64,000 nt of DNA from assembly GCA_963969395.1 (NCBI GenBank), contig OZ017795.1:15872001-15936000 (forward strand), written 5' to 3'. This document shows positions 12,073-22,779 of this stretch, in pieces. Within the stretch, counting starts at the first letter, position 1, and the number at the start of each line of letters is the position of its first letter. This DNA comes from Pseudoscleropodium purum (Eukaryota; Streptophyta; Bryopsida; Hypnales; Brachytheciaceae). A model generated the notes under the pieces. The model saw nothing but the letters and a program-made list of their open reading frames with translations. It did no database searches and was not told the origin of the DNA. A program made the translations under genes and the position numbers.

Positions 12073-12255
12073 CTTCTGTTGGAGCGCCTTCTAAATGTCA
12101 ACCAAGCTAGCAGTAAAAATCTGTACAGGTTCATCACTAGCTTGCAAAGTCCGGATTGTTGTTGCCTGTATTTCTCGAATTGGTTCCGATATAATGAGTC
12201 AAGTCTTGACGATCATCTTGAAAGGCTTCCGAATGCAAACCTCATCTTTAGCAAG

Positions 12256-12535
12256 TTAATTGCTAGCGTCATGTCGCTCCATCCAGCCTTTTCCAAAGAT
12301 GACATTATCAATTTGTCCGGGAATAACATATGCAACAATCCTTTCTTCTATACCGTTGATATCAATTTTAAATGTTGCTATGCGTTGAATCATAGGTTGC
12401 TCCTTTATGGTTGTAATTTGTTCGTGGGGTCTTGGTTTGATTGGTGAAGAATCTAATCCGTTCTTTTTAACAAATTGCTCAAACACAGTTGCGAAGCATT
12501 CATTTGGCATCCAGAGTCGCATAAAGCACAAGTGG
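12256..12535 (-). pseudogene. gypsy aspartic protease, frameshifted
   Basis: A 91-codon frame carries the protease body (FVKKNGL ... ATFKIDINGIEERIVAYVIPG ... IFGKGWMERHDA). The catalytic Asp-Ser-Gly triplet is in another frame at 12510-12518 (CDSGCQMN context), so a single-base indel separates the active site from the rest. Confidence 0.7.
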
Positions 12536-12658
12536 ATAAAATTGAATTGATCAAAATATCAATATACATACCATCCGTGTCAAGATTCTTATGTGAACGC
12601 CAACTTTTCAACTTCAACAACTTGCCTACACGCTTCTGACCGAGTCTTTTGCCGAAAG

Positions 12659-13900
12659 CTACTCGTTTTCCGATCCCATCTCAGAGTCAGAAGTCTCCAC
12701 CTCTTTGACCTCCTCTATGACAACATTACTCTTCTTTTTGATTGCGCATACCTTCGTGGTCTTCTCCACGTCTTCTTTTTTAATCTTTCCTTGGGCATCA
12801 CCCTTCTTTGACGAACAATCATTCGCGCGGGGGCCACGCTTCAAACATAAAAACCATCAACCTTCATGTCGGCACTTCTCTTGTTCATCAGGCGTCAGGC
12901 GTCTTCGAAGCTTTCCTACTTGAACGATAGGTGTCCAATCCATCTCATCTCCATCGGGCCACATGCGATTTGTTGTTGCCATCGGAGATGCACGGCCTTT
13001 CTGATATTGAAGGCAATCGAGTTGAGAACCAACTGCCAACAAAGCCTACATAAAAGTGCCGTAGTGAACATACGTGACGGGCCCGATCATCGCGCGTTGC
13101 ATCTCCACGTTGAGAGCACCTCGAAGATATCCAATTTTCACCATGTCAGGAACCATGGTAAGCTGACTTTCACCAAGCTCTTTCTCAAACTTGGGCAAAA
13201 ATGTTGCAAACGATTCTCTGCCTTGCTTCATCGCCTGAAGCCTATTCAACGCCCGCGCCGCTGCATTTGGGTCAATAAAAACGCTATCAAGATGCTGAAC
13301 AAAAGTTCTTGCATCACAGTCCGGTTGGTTTTGGTAGAATGATACTACCATCAACTGCGCTTTTGCCTCTATCCTAGTGAACAAATACGCCGCTTGGTCT
13401 TGGGGTGTCCCGAGTACTGCCCCATCAATTCGAAGCTTGTTATCAGCTTCGACCTTCTACATCGGGTAGCTCTTCCGACTACCATCAAACTTCGAAATGT
13501 CTGACAATCATTTACGCAATGAAGGAGCAGTAACTCCATACTGCTGTTGTTGCAAAGATTGCGGCATCATCTGTGACGAAGATGGACCTCCCAATTGCTT
13601 TTCAACAAGTTCTGAACGCAACTTCATAATCTCTCGTCGATAGTCCTCCTCCGTATATTCTTCTTACTGTTGCTGCTGCAAGATCTCCTCGTTCTCCTCG
13701 TTGGAAAGTGCGTTGTCTTCCATCTCCAAAAAGTAGACACGCCTCAACCAACGTCTTCAAGCTTCGCAAAGCTTTCCTTTGCGTCCCAGTTCTGTAGTCG
13801 TCTCCTATCGTTACTACGAAGGTGGATAAAGTCCTCAATCAACTCATCCAAGTTTTGCCGTTTGAAAAGCAAGGGTGGATTAAGCCCCTTCAAAGAGAGA
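12659..13900 (-). pseudogene. gypsy gag region, broken
   Basis: The best piece is 13046-13384 (112 codons), a retrotransposon gag-like segment (KAQLMVVSFYQNQPDCDA ... RLQAMKQGRESFATFLPKFEKEL). Downstream, at about 12815-12875, a CCHC-type zinc-knuckle remnant contains a stop (KCRHEG-stop-WFLCLKRGPRANDC). Upstream fragments near 13744-13900 carry the start of gag. At least three frame breaks are present. Confidence 0.75.
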
Positions 13901-13912
13901 ATTTCTGGATTA

Positions 13913-14258
13913 TGTAAAAGTATAGATGTCAAAACAAACATATACTACTGAGTAAAATATAATATTAATCCAGAAATTAAGTTTACAATGAATAAGTGTT
14001 TACTTATATACTAATCTCTGTCTAGCTTTTACTTTAACTAACTAAAAGTAAACTTTAAGTTCTATCTTTAAACTGAAAGTTAACTTTAAGTTCTATTTTT
14101 GAACTGAAAGTTAACTTTAAGTTCTATTTTTGAACTGAAAGTTAACTTTAAGTTCTATTTTTGAACTGAAAGTTAACTTTAAGTTCTATCTTTGAACTGA
14201 AGTTATCTTAGACTAGAGAGTGTACATCCGAGCTTTTAACTGGGCTTAGCCCATGACA
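13913..14258 (-). repeat. 5' LTR of the gypsy element, expanded by tandem repeats
   Basis: 346 bp against 223 bp for its partner. The excess comes from about four extra 31-bp units (AACTTTAAGTTCTATTTTTG-type) at roughly 14080-14205. Confidence 0.92.
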
Positions 14259-14263
14259 GAAAT

Positions 14264-14389
14264 AGATGAAAAAAGCGGATCAGCTCTCAGATGCACCATT
14301 TTTGAGACTCCAAGCCTACCTTAAGACTTGAAAACAAAAACAAATTCGAAACTCATATAAAAAATATATATATTAAAGCAATCCGTCCT
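14264..14389. other. Short spacer
   Basis: AT-rich, no gene seen. Confidence 0.4.
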
Positions 14390-14650
14390 TTGCAGTCCGA
14401 TTGGTTTACACCAGATTTGTCCGCCCGTGGCCATTGGATCGGGCGGACACCTAATCCGTCCACCCCTGCCCGTCGGATCGAACGAACGCCAGATTTGTCC
14501 GCCCGTGGCCGTCCAATCGGGCGGATGGGGCTCTAGGGTTTCGAAAAGGCGGATGGCCGATGCGTCCGTCACCCGCGGCCCGTCCGATCGGGCGGACGAT
14601 TTTGGGCCATCCGATGGGGCAAACGGGCCATCCGCCCTTATAAGAGGGGC
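14390..14650 (+). promoter_or_regulatory. GC-rich CGTCCGCCCG tract with TATA box, upstream of the kinase-like gene
   Basis: Repeats of TTTGTCCGCCCGTGGCC and GATCGGGCGGAC type end in CATCCGCCCTTATAAGAGGGGCG, with the TATA at about 14637-14646, some 220 bp before the ATG at 14860. Placement and core resemble the other two cargo promoters (compare TATAAGAGTGGAG in copy B of the RING gene). Confidence 0.6.
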
Positions 14651-14859
14651 GGTCGGGCCGTCCGCATTGTCGCTTTTGCTTTGCCCCTTGTGAATGCAAG
14701 GTGGAGCGGAGAGCTTGGTAGTTCATCCTCCATTGGCTCCTTTCCGAAGCAAGGCAAGAGTGGTTTATTGGGGGCCCCCTTGTTGCCAATTTTTTTGACA
14801 TTTGCGCGTAAAATTCACATTTAAATTAAAAAATTTCATCTATATCAGTTTCATTTGTC

Positions 14860-16355
14860 ATGATGCCGAACGGGAAGAAGAAGGTTGCGAAGCTAAAACA
14901 TGGAGAGGGACCATCAAACTTGGAGGTAGCTCGCCAAAGTCCTTCAGAAGAATGCAAAAAATTCATGATCGAGGGCATCGTTCAATTTTATGAATCGAAA
15001 ACAACATTGTCTTTAGACAATAAGTACATCAAATATCAAAAAGAGTGCGTGTCTAAATTCAAGGTAGACATGACACAGATGTTGTTGGATGCATTGAATG
15101 TGGCGAAGTGGCATGACGAAATGCATGAAACGTACTTCACCAAATATTTGGAGAACAAGGTTCATGACGCTTTGTGGAATTCCAAAGTCATTTTCGTTAA
15201 ATATGGCAAGGAATATCGACCCAATGACGCCCAGTTTGAAGAAATGATTCTGAAAGCGGACTTGTTTAGGGGGCGATGTGCTCCATTCGCCAAAAAGCAC
15301 AATCGAGTTGGTTCGATTGCTTGGTGGAAAAGCAATGATGGAGTTGCTGAAGCGAAAAGGACCAAACGGCACCTCATAGCACTCCAGATATAGCACGCGT
15401 GATTACTGTTGATGATAGAACGATGAGAGGTGGATATGCAACGATTCGAAAGGTCCGTATTGAAGGATGTCCAAGAATACTTCCTTATTGGGAGTTTGCG
15501 GCAAAGAAATCCATTCACCACCAAACTCGATCCAATCTTGCAAAATTAGAACATCAAAACAAATCAATGGCTGTTCGAAATTCACACGCGGATGTCATAC
15601 GGTTTGCTGCGGTGCACGGAACGATGTGTGAAGGTTATGCGTATTGGTGGAATGGTGGAACTCTTCGACAAATGTTGAATATGGATAAGGACTATCCAGA
15701 CAACATTCAAATCCGTTTGATGTATATGAATGCAACCGAAGAGGAGGTTGTAAAAGCTCACCGTTTAGGGCGATATCGGAAGAAGCGCACGGAGCTGACA
15801 TGGGCCTTTATGCATATAATGTATGCAATGCATCTTGCTGGATATTTGCACAATGATCTTTCTCCGGACAACATCTTGTTATATTTTTCAGAGAATGAGT
15901 CACGTGTGTACATTAGAGTTTGCGATTGGGGTATGACCACCTTAGCTTCTCAGCCAATAAAGTCTTTGTACACATTCACATCAGCAGATGAGATGAAACA
16001 GACTTTGCAGTGGAGATGGTGGATGGATCCACGTATTGCATATTTGCATAAAGAAAGTGCAGATGTGGAAGTCATTCCGATGTATTCACGTAAGTCGGAA
16101 GAGTATGCCATTCGAAAAATTGCTCGATGGATGAATAGAAACAACATGTCAGAGGCGTATTTCATCTTGCTACTTAAAACACCTAGTGCGACACAATTTC
16201 CCTTTCATGAATTTTCAAAAGTGTTTTATGCTTACTTGAAGTGCATTTCTTCGAAAACTGACGATGAAAATACTAGTTTGGCTCATGTGATTACGCGATT
16301 TTCTAATACATATTGTTGGCCGATGCCAAATGAACATTTCTGCCATTTATATTAG
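14860..16355 (+). pseudogene. Protein-kinase-like cargo gene with one frameshift
   Basis: Two consecutive frames, 14860-15393 (177 codons) and a frame open from about 15360 to 16355, join across a single-base indel near 15360 (AEAKR then DQTAPHSTPD). The second frame has the hallmarks of a protein kinase: a glycine-loop-like GGYATIRKV, a Lys in EFAAKKS (VAIK-type), a catalytic loop HNDLSPDN at 15849-15872 and a DWG in place of DFG at 15924-15932. Asp, Asn and Lys positions for catalysis are all filled, so the domain looks built for activity rather than a pseudokinase. The N-terminal 177 residues match nothing I recognise. The C-terminal part is unusually short of a standard activation segment and APE. 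The substrate is unknown. It could be functional if the frameshift is a sequencing error. Confidence 0.7.
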
Positions 16356-16879
16356 ATTGGTAGTGCAGAAGTAGTAGTTGAATAGGTTATATAGGCATTA
16401 AAAATTAGTTTAGAAATATAGAGTTGGAATGAAAAAAATTATATGTGCAATTAGCCAAATGTGTACAATATATGGTATTCTATATTAAATTCAATACATT
16501 TTGCCCATATTGATTATGTTTGTATTTGTGTTAATCTCGATTTTTTAAATAGTATATATATATATATTTGAATTCACAAACTTTTTTAATTTGCCTTCTG
16601 AAAATAAATTGGAATTTTTTCATAGTTTCAAGACTATCATGGACTCATGGTCAAACTTTATAATCTTTCAACTTATAAGAGACATTGTTTTAATTTTTTT
16701 TCCTATGTGGTTGAATCTCTAGAGGACTAACATGTGTTTTGGGACAATATATAATTTTTGGGCATACGTGTGACTATGGATTTGCATATTTTGGGCTGAA
16801 ATTTTTTAATAAAATGTAGGGATGAGGAATATCTTCCATATGCACAAATTTCATAACATTTGAAAATATGAGTCAAAAG
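16356..16879. other. AT-rich spacer with repeat fragment
   Basis: No gene. Around 16625-16700 is an inverted match to repeat sequence also at about 36540-36600 and 45060-45120 (TGGTCAAAC ... ATAATCTTTCAACTTATAAG). Confidence 0.45.
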
Positions 16880-17656
16880 TTATTGCATAGTATGTTGTTT
16901 GTTTCTCAACTCAGGCAGTCCGGGGCTCCGGGCAGATCTAAAAAAATCAATTTTTCAAGAAATAAAAATTTGAAATTGGTTCTTGAAATTTATATGTATT
17001 CAAAAACCTTAGAATCATTGCATTTCAATAGTTGAGATAAAAGTTATGAGGCTTTTTAGTTTGCGGGCAGTCATAGAATCTTTACACCAAAAAATACTTT
17101 GAAGTCCATTATTTTACTGAAATTTCAATATTTTTGAAAAATAATAATAATAATGGATGTATAATGTTTATAACAACAATTCACCATTTGGATTGAAAAT
17201 TTTTAATTCTATAACTAATTTACTAACAATTTAGTATTTTGAATCATTCTTTATTTCTTTCTACTTACTAATTTTTTCCTATATGTTGTACAACTCCAAA
17301 TGATTTGAAAATTTTTATATGTGTAGCGAGCTTGCTTTGAAGAATGTATCCAGAGAAGCACAACCATTTGGGGCATTTCTTCATAATGAACTAACCTTTT
17401 GAAGCGTAGTTGCCCGTTTTTTCGCAAGGTCAAAAAAAGGATTTTTGTCACTTCAAAGTTTAAACGCTAATATCTTGCAATCTACATGGTGGAAATTTCT
17501 GAAATTTTTTCCACATACTCTCAAACTATATTAGTACAAGATCATACAATCACATTTGTCAAAAAATGATATTTTTCAAAATTTTGGTACTTGTACAAAA
17601 AAATGGCAGTTTTGGAGCATTTTTAGAGAGAACAGAATCAAGGACCTTTAGGGTTA
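16880..17656 (+). repeat. Dispersed repeat family R700, long copy
   Basis: Aligns with 22780-23510 in the same orientation, with 19350-20045 inverted and with the shorter copies at 6490-6720 and 61270-61369. Shared landmarks in order: GAGATAAAAGTTATGAG, TTTAGTTTGCGGGCAGT, TTTTTGAAAAATAA, CAATTTAGTATT, CTAATATCTTGCAATCTACATGG, ATGGCAGTTTTGGA. No coding capacity seen and no ends identified. Confidence 0.7.
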
Positions 17657-17664
17657 AAACTCAT

Positions 17665-17980
17665 CAGGGTTGACGATGTCAACGTCCACCCCAAAATAGC
17701 GTCCGTTTTCCGGACATCCGGACGCACGGACGCTAGCGGACGCAGCGTCCCGACCGCTGTCGGAAAGTGGACGGGTGGGGCGGCGCGGACGGACGAGGCG
17801 GACACCCAGATCGTGTGGACCAGATCAGTCTGCGCGTCGATCGGACGGCCATAATCGGGCGGACGGGTGGACTAGGCGGACAGGCGGATGGGGGATAGGC
17901 GGACGCTACGTCTGCCGGGACACGAATGTCAGCGGACGCTGCGGACATAGCGTCCACGTCCAGACGTCCTATCAACCCTG
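17665..17980 (+). mobile_element. Short non-autonomous hAT element (MITE-like) 1
   Basis: 316 bp with CAGGGTTGAC ... TCAACCCTG ends and a perfect 8-bp target duplication AAACTCAT at 17657-17664 and 17981-17988. CAGGG-type ends with 8-bp duplications are diagnostic of hAT elements. The interior is GC-rich with CGTCCG/CGGACG repeats and no ORF of note. Its left end matches position 3 and its right end matches 18443. Confidence 0.93.
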
Positions 17981-17988
17981 AAACTCAT

Positions 17989-18309
17989 AGTTTTTAAACT
18001 TGAAATAATATGAAATTAAGTGTTCAATCACTTCAATGAATGCATTTGAAAATATAATTATTTTAGTTTTTAGTTTCTTAGTAGCCTTTTGCATTACAAA
18101 TTTAGAAGTTTAAATTTTTTTGATATAAGTATATAATATGTCTACTTTGAGTTAGTAGGGTTACATTTCCCAAAAAATAATATAAATCATGAAAATGGTT
18201 TCTTTTCCCTTTAATTCTAAGGAAACATTTTTTTTAATTTTTTTTATAACAAATCGCGAACCATTGCACTTCATTTAATATTTAATTCTTTAAGGATTAA
18301 GGGAGTGAC
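17989..18309. other. AT-rich spacer
   Basis: No gene seen. Confidence 0.45.
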
Positions 18310-18443
18310 CGAGGGGTAGTTTGGGTAGGGCGGTCAGGGTGGACGAGCGGACGGGGGGACCAGCGGACGCTGCGTCCGCTGGGACCGTGAATGTTAGCGG
18401 ACGCTGCAGACACAGCATTCGCGTCCGGACGTCCTATCAACCC
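18310..18443 (+). repeat. Unpaired hAT-type right terminal region
   Basis: A GC-rich block ends in GCGTCCGGACGTCCTATCAACCCTG, aligning with the right end of the element at 17665-17980. No matching left end lies close by. It is the candidate right terminus of the giant element that starts at 3. Confidence 0.8.
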
Positions 18444-18479
18444 TGCATAGTCATAAACACCAATAATTAATAGCCCTTT

Positions 18480-18850
18480 TTCTACTAGTGTTTGGGAATT
18501 GTTGTGTAAGTAATGTACTAGAAGGAATCTATAGTTTTAAAAGGTAGGTGTTAAGAAAGCAGACTGGGTCTTTATATGGTAAACTCCTTTTGCACAAAAT
18601 TCTTGTTTTACACTAGTTTAGGTACTTTCAACTCAAACTATGCACACAAGTTACTATCCACATTTACATTTATATACATGGGTTGATGGGATTAAATACA
18701 AAAGATAAAAGTGTACCATGTTCAAATGGCAAACTCAAACATTCTACGCAGTGTTAATAAGTTTTAGTACACAAATTTTTTGTCATGATGCATTCATATG
18801 CACCCAAATTAACCTTGGTTTGTGAAAATGAACTATAGATTTCTATAGTT
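18480..18850. repeat. Dispersed repeat R370, copy 1
   Basis: Aligns over about 350 bp with 48930-49290 (GTTGTGTAAGTAATGTA, TGGGTTGATGGGATTAAATAC, TGTCATGATGCA in order). No coding capacity. Confidence 0.7.
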
Positions 18851-19349
18851 TTGAACTCGAATGCACATTGGTACATCATGACAAAAAGTATGTATATATA
18901 TAAAGTGCACAAATACTTTGTGATGAAGAAATAGATTACAATATGAAAACTAAGGTTTGACTCCAATTCTAGAATTTAACTAAAATTCATCATATTATAG
19001 GAATAAAATATGGTTGCATGAATCAACTTCAAAAAGGTCATAGTCTAAATTCAAACCTTGAATTATGATATTGAAAGAATACAAATAAGCATTAAGGACA
19101 AGGAGTACTCTATGTAACTATGAGACGATCAAATTGGACATGACACTAGTAGAAAATTGGCCCTAGAGCACCAATAAGAGCACTAGAGAGCTTGGTGCCA
19201 TAGGCCCATATGCAAATCAAGCTTTGCTCCTCTAGGATCAACTTTCTACTTGTAAAAATCAAGTCATTATAGTCAAATATAGAAAGAAAAAAGAGTGGCA
19301 TGTGACATCCTCTCATTGGTTTAATCCCTAAAGTTCTTTGACTGTGTTT
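18851..19349. other. AT-rich spacer
   Basis: No gene seen. Confidence 0.45.
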
Positions 19350-20045
19350 TCATCAAAAATGTTCCAAAAGTACCATTTCTAATAAAAACTACCAAATTTT
19401 AGAAAAATAAATAAATTTTGGACACATGTTACCATAGGATCTTGTAATACATTGGTTTAAAAAGATGTGGAAAAAATTCAGAATTTTCCATCCAGTAGAT
19501 GGTAAGATATTCGCATTTGAATTAAGAAAATTCAGTTTTTTGGCCCTACAGAAAACCAAGCAATTGCACTTTACAAGATCACATTTGTATTAAAAAAATG
19601 TCTATGTTGGTAGTCACTCTGAGAAGTCATTTTTCAAGGCAAGTTGTCCACATGCCTGCAAAATTATAAATGATTTGGATTGTACAACATATAGGAGAAA
19701 ATAGTTAATACAAAGAAGTAGGAAGTGATTCAAAACACTCAATTGTTAAGAATTTAATTGTGGAATTGAAAAATCCTAATCTCAATGGTTATAATGTTGT
19801 AAAAAACAATCTACCCCTAAATTTTTGAATTTTTTACAAAAATATTGAAAATTAAGCTAAATAAAGGACTTCAAAGTTTATTTTAGAGTAGAAATTCCAT
19901 AACTACCTCTAAACTAAAACTCATCATAACTTTCATCTTATCTATCAAAATGGAATGATTCAAAACCTTCCACGTATACTTAAATCTAAAAAACTAGTTT
20001 CCAATTTTTAATTTTTTGAAAAGAAATTTTTTAAGAAATTTTTGG
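19350..20045 (-). repeat. Dispersed repeat family R700, inverted copy
   Basis: Reverse-complement match to 16880-17656 and 22780-23510 with the same order of landmarks. A hAT element is inserted at its end (20062). Confidence 0.65.
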
Positions 20046-20061
20046 ATTGCATGTTAGGCAA

Positions 20062-20385
20062 CAGGGTTGACAGGACGGTCGAACGTCCGGGACGTCCGTA
20101 GCGTCCGCTGACATTCGCGGACGTTGTCCACCCCGTCCGCCTCTCCCCCCATCCGCTTGTTCGCCTCGTCCGCCCCGATACCCGTCTGCCTGGTTACAAC
20201 CGTCCGATTGACACGCGGACTGATATGATCTGCATGATCTGGGCGTCCGCCTCGGGTTGTCCGCCCCATCCGCCCCGTCCGCCTTCCGACGGCGGGAGGG
20301 ACGCTGTGTCCGCTGGCGGCCATGAGGACGGATGTCCGGGTTACGAACACTATTTTGGGGTGGACGTAGAGATTCGTCAACCCTG
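20062..20385 (-). mobile_element. Short non-autonomous hAT element (MITE-like) 2, inverted
   Basis: 324 bp with CAGGGTTGAC ... TCAACCCTG ends and a perfect 8-bp target duplication TTAGGCAA (20054-20061 and 20386-20393). In reverse complement its end reads CAGGGTTGACGAATCTCTACG, closest to the giant element's left end. The interior segment CCGTCCGATTGACACGCGG is shared with the promoter block at 7119-7330. Confidence 0.93.
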
Positions 20386-20393
20386 TTAGGCAA

Positions 20394-22779
20394 AGAAATG
20401 ACATATTAAATAATAACTTCTTAACCATGCAATGCAAAGTTATGGAAATTATTGGGCCTTAAAGTTACTACTTGGGCACATGTTGTGTGAAAATTGCAGC
20501 AAAAAAATTAAAAAAACAAACAAACTCTGACATGGAAATTCAATTTTGCCCCAACCTCATGGAAACTGGCCTTCACATACAATACTGATTTTCATTGCAA
20601 TGGGAAAACTGAACCAATAAAGCACAAATGGTAGATGAGGGTATTCACACATTCACATGCACTATAGATTGACATCCTTTATTTGACTTGTCTTGCTACA
20701 GGAATGCCACTAAAAAGTTAACACTGGCACTTCCATTACCTCTCCTGAGCTCACATGGACTCTTTTGGCCTATCATTGAAATGTACTCTCACTTAATGCT
20801 GTGCAAAATGGACCTCTACAAGAGCAAAATTTGGGAATTCGAACCTTACCACAGACCATGTATCAACACAAGTATTAAATCCCTACAACAAGTTTAATTT
20901 GTAACCCATCTTTTCTCTTTCCTAGTAAAATAGGAAGTCCATAAAGTGCCCAATTAAAGACCTGAAACTGAATTAGGGGGAGGTGTCCAAACTTCTTGAT
21001 ATATTCTCAATGAATTATCTTGGAAAGACAAGTGAAATGGGCATCTAATCCAAATGGTTTTATATTTTCTGGAGCTTTGTGGAATTAGTTATGAACTTTT
21101 GAAGTTGAAGTGGCATGCAACTCTTCGATTCAAGGTTGACAAGGTGTTTGAATGTCTATGGAGGTTGGGTCTGCAGCGTCCCGTAACATTTGAAAAACAA
21201 AAAATCTTTGCCCTCTATAAGATCTAACAACTTAGATTTGTCCACATTCCCCATCCACAAGATCTAATGTCCAAGATTAGTTTGATGGATAGGGTGGACG
21301 GTGATGTTAGAAGATAGATGGTACATCGAAAGCTGCATCCAAAAGTCCGAATTTTGGACATGAAATTAGCCCGGACGTTCTAATTTGTCTATCTTGTTCC
21401 AATTGCCCTAATTCTAAAATGTATAGGAGAAACTATTCGTACATTGCCACTACAATGGAAAAACAACATGTACAAATAGTGCACATTTGAGGATGTGGGC
21501 AATTGATTGTAGAGCTTGAGTGCCTTGAGGACCTCCTTACTTATATACATATTAGATTCAAGCATAAGAATTAGTATGTTTTTAAAACTCATTGAACTTG
21601 AAGAAGGATATTACTTTCTCGTGGTAATCATTAGCTCTTTGTTTATTGACCAATTATGTGGGATGTAACAAATCAAAGAAGAAGTAATTGGAGGCATTTG
21701 AACAAGTTCCCACACTACTTGTGTTGCAAGATGCAACTATCGAAAACACACATTCTCTACAACACATATGCTTGGTTTCCAAGTAGCCTTCCAAAGGATT
21801 AGCCAAAGACAAAGTAATTGGAGAAAAAATTCAACTCCAATTTTAGCCCAATGTTATAAAACAAATTTATTGTAGCATGAATGAAGCTAAGAAACTAGAA
21901 ACCATAATAAAATCCTACAAATAGGGTACCTACACAATGCATAATGCATACCATGCCTACAAGCATTCCTATAGATTTACAGTTAAAATTTGCATACCAT
22001 TGCAATATAGAAGAATATGGATCTAGATGCATCCTACTTATTAGCTACATTTGAAATGGGCATCATCCAATTGTTATCCTATACAAAACTATGTTTTCAA
22101 TTGTCAAAATTGGTGTTAAAGAGGGTCTTAGAATGAAGTTATATACACAATTGGATTAGATTCACTTTTCTAATATTATTCCAAACACCCAAAGTGCAAA
22201 TGTATAAATTTGTTAGCACTTTGAGTCAAAAGTATGTGGTGTACTAAGGGTGTGTTTGGGTATACTCTTAGAACTTCTTCACTTCTAATATTGCTACTAA
22301 CACCGATCCCAATACTAAGTCCAAACAGTCCTCACTTGTAAGTGATGCTATTTGTGAACATCCAATGAATGAAGTGTTCATTGTGGATTGAATATAGGTG
22401 TTGATTATGTGTTGGTGGACATCCAACATAGGTGGTTTGTAATCCATGTCACTACCACTATATATTATGTTTAGTGTACCTTTTATGTTTATAGTCAAAG
22501 CCAAGCCACAAGTATTACTACTACTGATAAGTTGAAATGATTTTTGTACAAAGTATGAGGAAAAGGGAATATGAACTTCTTGAAAGGACCAGACAACCTT
22601 TTTTAGCAATGACATAGTGATTTTTGGCTACTCGCTACAAATGTAAATTCCAAATTTTGAAATTTGAAATTTGCACATATGTACTCGAGGACTCGAGGAG
22701 TAGCTTTAAGGCCCAACAAATTTTATGACTTCTAGTTAAATGGTAAAGAATTTGTTATATGATATGTTATTTTCAACGA
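20394..22779. other. AT-rich intergenic DNA
   Basis: No supported gene. A weak, CpG-poor stretch at about 21135-21395 contains GGTTGACAAGG, CTGCAGCGTCCCG, GGGTGGACGG and CCCGGACGTTC, and might be an old, eroded relative of the hAT elements. Confidence 0.4.

Larger units (their letters stand above)
9701..14258 (-). mobile_element. Ty3/gypsy chromovirus-type LTR retrotransposon, internally deleted
   Basis: Complete boundaries are visible. The LTRs are 9701-9923 and 13913-14258 (minus strand: TGTCATGGGC ... CTTTTACA / CTCTTACA), flanked by the 5-bp duplication GAAAT at 9696-9700 and 14259-14263. In minus-strand order come gag, zinc-knuckle remnant, protease, truncated reverse transcriptase fused to the RNase H end, integrase and chromodomain. 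The order protease-RT-integrase-chromodomain defines a chromovirus. The core RT and most of RNase H are missing and several frames are broken, so it cannot move by itself. No primer-binding site was recognised next to the 5' LTR. It is inserted into the putative giant hAT element and is therefore younger than it. Confidence 0.93.
3..18443. mobile_element. Putative giant hAT-like composite element, copy A
   Basis: The left end (CAGGGTTGACGAATCTCAACG) matches the left end of the short element at 17665-17980. The right end at 18443 (GGACGTCCTATCAACCCTG) matches that element's right end. Between them every other terminus is already paired, so these two pair by elimination. Inside are three decayed cargo genes (448-3846, 7545-8805, 14860-16355), a nested gypsy element and a nested short hAT element. 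No hAT transposase catalytic core or hATC dimerisation domain is visible, so the element would be non-autonomous. Against the pairing: only two left-flank bases (ag) are visible and they do not match the last two bases of the right-flank 8-mer CATAGTCA. The alternative is a truncated left-end element plus an unrelated right-end fragment. Confidence 0.45.

Noticed and set aside
21135..21395. Eroded hAT MITE
   Set aside because: A few CGTCC/GGACG words and a GGTTGAC only; no matching ends or target duplication could be placed.
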